In this document: positions 5,087-6,509 of the stretch, in pieces
Layout: every line of letters begins with the position of its first letter
How positions within the stretch are numbered: position 1 is the stretch's first letter
Assembly: GCA_030606585.1 (NCBI GenBank)
Contig: JAUWGD010000096.1
Span: 1 to 6,509, forward strand
Length of the DNA: 6,509 bases
From: Dehalococcoidales bacterium
GTDB lineage: Bacteria > Chloroflexota > Dehalococcoidia > Dehalococcoidales > RBG-16-60-22
Direction of reading: 5' to 3'
Position numbers and translations under genes: made by a program
Notes under the pieces: model-generated
The model's database searches: none
Told to the model about the DNA's origin: nothing
What the model saw: the letters and a program-made list of their open reading frames with translations, nothing else

Positions 5087-6509
5087 GTGAAAAGTGATGC
5101 CGCAAAAAAGGGTATAGAAAGAGCGCCGCACCGGTCGTTGCTGTACGCCCTGGGCTGCACGCGTGAAGAGATGAACAAGCCGTTTATCGGCATCGTCAAC
5201 AGCTTTACGGAGATTGTGCCCGGACACATCCACCTGCGCGAAATCGCCGAAGCCGTCAAGGCTGGTGTACGCGAGGGGGGAGGCGTGCCCTTTGAGTTCA
5301 ACACCATTGCCGTCTGTGACGGTATCGCCATGAACCATGCCGGCATGAAATACAGCCTGCCCAGTCGGGAGCTTATTGCCGACTCGGTGGAGATAATGGC
5401 GGAGGGCCATGCCTTCGATGCTCTGGTATTCATACCGAATTGCGACAAGATTATCCCCGGTATGCTCATGGCCGCGGTGAGGCTTAACCTGCCGGCGATA
5501 TTCGTCAGCGGCGGGCCGATGCTGGCGGGACACCTGGACGGAGAGAAAATCGACCTGAACACAGTTTTTGAGGGCGTGGGGGCTGTCACCGGCGGCAAGA
5601 TGACCGAGGAACAACTGATAAGGCTGGAAGAAGCCGCCTGTCCCGGATGCGGCAGTTGCGCAGGCATGTTTACCGCTAATACCATGAACTGCCTGACGGA
5701 GGTGCTGGGGATGGGACTTCCGGGTAACGGGACAATTCCGGCGGTTGACGCGCGGCGGAGGGGACTGGCCAGGCAGGCCGGTCGGCAGGTGATGAATCTT
5801 CTGGCGGATGATATTCGTCCTATGAATATTATAAACAGTGACGCGGTTTACAACGCCTTCACGGTGGATATGGCCCTGGGAGGCAGCACCAATTCGGTCC
5901 TGCACCTCATGGCTATCGCCAACGAGGCCGGCGCCGATTTCAATCTGGCTATGGTCAACGAGATAAGTAAACGCACTCCGTACCTCTGTAAGCTGAGGCC
6001 GTCCGGGCCGCACCACATCGAGAATCTGGACTTGGCCGGGGGCATTCCCGCGGTGATGGGTGAGTTGCAAGGGCTTCTTAAACTAAAATCGAAAACCGTG
6101 ACCGGGAAAACGGTGGGGGAGAATATCGCCGGTGTCAGGACGCTGGACAGCGAGGTTATCCGCTCCGTGAAGACCGCCCACACGGCCACCGGGGGTCTGG
6201 TAATGCTTTTCGGCAACCTGGCGCCTGAAGGCGCCGTGGTCAAAAAAGCGGCGGTAGCACCGGAGATGATGGTACATCGCGGCCCGGCCCGGGTGTTCGA
6301 ATCCGAGGAAGAGGCAACAAAGGCCATTATGAATAAGAAAGTAAAGTCCGGCGACGTGCTGGTCATCTGCTACGAAGGCCCTAAAGGCGGGCCGGGGATG
6401 CGGGAAATGCTGACGCCCACTTCGCTGATTACCGGTATCGGTATGGATAAGGAGGTGGCATTGATTACCGATGGTCGTTTTTCCGGGGCAACCCGGGGCG
6501 CGTCTATCG
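5087..6509 (+). CDS. ilvD: Dihydroxy-acid dehydratase IlvD (3' end beyond the window)
   Basis: IlvD dehydrates 2,3-dihydroxy-isovalerate and 2,3-dihydroxy-3-methylvalerate to the 2-keto acids that precede valine, leucine and isoleucine. It is a cytoplasmic iron-sulfur, Mg-dependent enzyme. The frame stays open for 474 codons to the edge; the family usually has about 550 to 560 residues, so an estimated 80 are missing. Visible motifs are NSFTEIVPGHIHL (38-50), CDGIAMNHAGM (77-87), YSLPSRELIADS (89-100), NCDKIIPGM (118-126), CPGCGSCAGMFTANTMN (185-201), GGSTNSVLH (nearby 'ALGGSTN'), YEGPKGGPGMREM (429-441) and DGRFSGATRG (462-471) with the likely catalytic S466. C119 and C191 are cluster-ligand candidates. 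The position that is Cys in TCN/PCN-type [2Fe-2S] enzymes is Gly46 (PGH), as in the E. coli type. The edD/xylonate branch of the superfamily is unlikely given these motifs. The gene has its own promoter and a structured leader. Confidence 0.95.
   Translation, partial: MKSDAAKKGIERAPHRSLLYALGCTREEMNKPFIGIVNSFTEIVPGHIHLREIAEAVKAGVREGGGVPFEFNTIAVCDGIAMNHAGMKYSLPSRELIADSVEIMAEGHAFDALVFIPNCDKIIPGMLMAAVRLNLPAIFVSGGPMLAGHLDGEKIDLNTVFEGVGAVTGGKMTEEQLIRLEEAACPGCGSCAGMFTANTMNCLTEVLGMGLPGNGTIPAVDARRRGLARQAGRQVMNLLADDIRPMNIINSDAVYNAFTVDMALGGSTNSVLHLMAIANEAGADFNLAMVNEISKRTPYLCKLRPSGPHHIENLDLAGGIPAVMGELQGLLKLKSKTVTGKTVGENIAGVRTLDSEVIRSVKTAHTATGGLVMLFGNLAPEGAVVKKAAVAPEMMVHRGPARVFESEEEATKAIMNKKVKSGDVLVICYEGPKGGPGMREMLTPTSLITGIGMDKEVALITDGRFSGATRGASI

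Overview
The window is a gene-dense bacterial segment of moderately high G+C (my estimate, mid-50s percent). Every gene I can support lies on the + strand. The protein flavour suggests an anaerobic bacterium: a tsa block joined to a sugar-phosphate isomerase gene, a fermentation-type acyl-CoA:carboxylate CoA-transferase, and a dihydroxy-acid dehydratase with PGHIHL, CDGIAMNH and CPGCGSC motifs. My best guess is Chloroflexota of the Dehalococcoidia type. This is an impression from protein similarity, not something the sequence proves.

Region 1 (1-3395) is a tight run of genes: the tail of an unidentified gene, then tsaE, tsaB, tsaD, tsaC and rpiB. tsaE overlaps the gene before it, tsaE and tsaB share ATGA, and the remaining gaps are 1 to 27 bases, so this is almost certainly one transcript. 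TsaC makes threonylcarbamoyl-AMP. TsaD, with TsaB and the ATPase TsaE, moves the threonylcarbamoyl group onto A37 of ANN-decoding tRNAs. The whole bacterial t6A pathway is therefore encoded in one block. rpiB (ribose/galactose-6-phosphate isomerase family) closes the run.

Region 2 (3396-3574) has no gene. It holds a 98-base, palindromic, MITE-like repeat made of two hairpins (3410-3507). The left hairpin has the form ATTCCC-N8-GGGAAT. A candidate extended -10 promoter follows, in front of the next gene.

Region 3 (3575-4921) is one complete gene for a CoA-transferase of the butyryl-CoA:acetate / 4-hydroxybutyrate CoA-transferase family. It appears to be transcribed on its own.

Region 4 (4922-5086) is a 165-base intergenic stretch with a consensus-like promoter. 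A leader follows that can fold into a terminator-like hairpin with a U-run, enclosed by a second, perfect 9-bp stem that ends at the ribosome binding site. This looks like a cis-acting RNA control element for ilvD and is the least expected feature here.

Region 5 (5087-6509) is ilvD, dihydroxy-acid dehydratase of branched-chain amino acid synthesis. It is cut by the window end with an estimated 80 residues missing.

I see no tRNA, rRNA, CRISPR array, transposase gene or phage gene. Most of the window is ordinary housekeeping sequence. The items worth a second look are the ilvD leader, the palindromic repeat, the all-in-one t6A block, and an altered conserved loop in TsaD that coincides with an 11-bp internal direct repeat.
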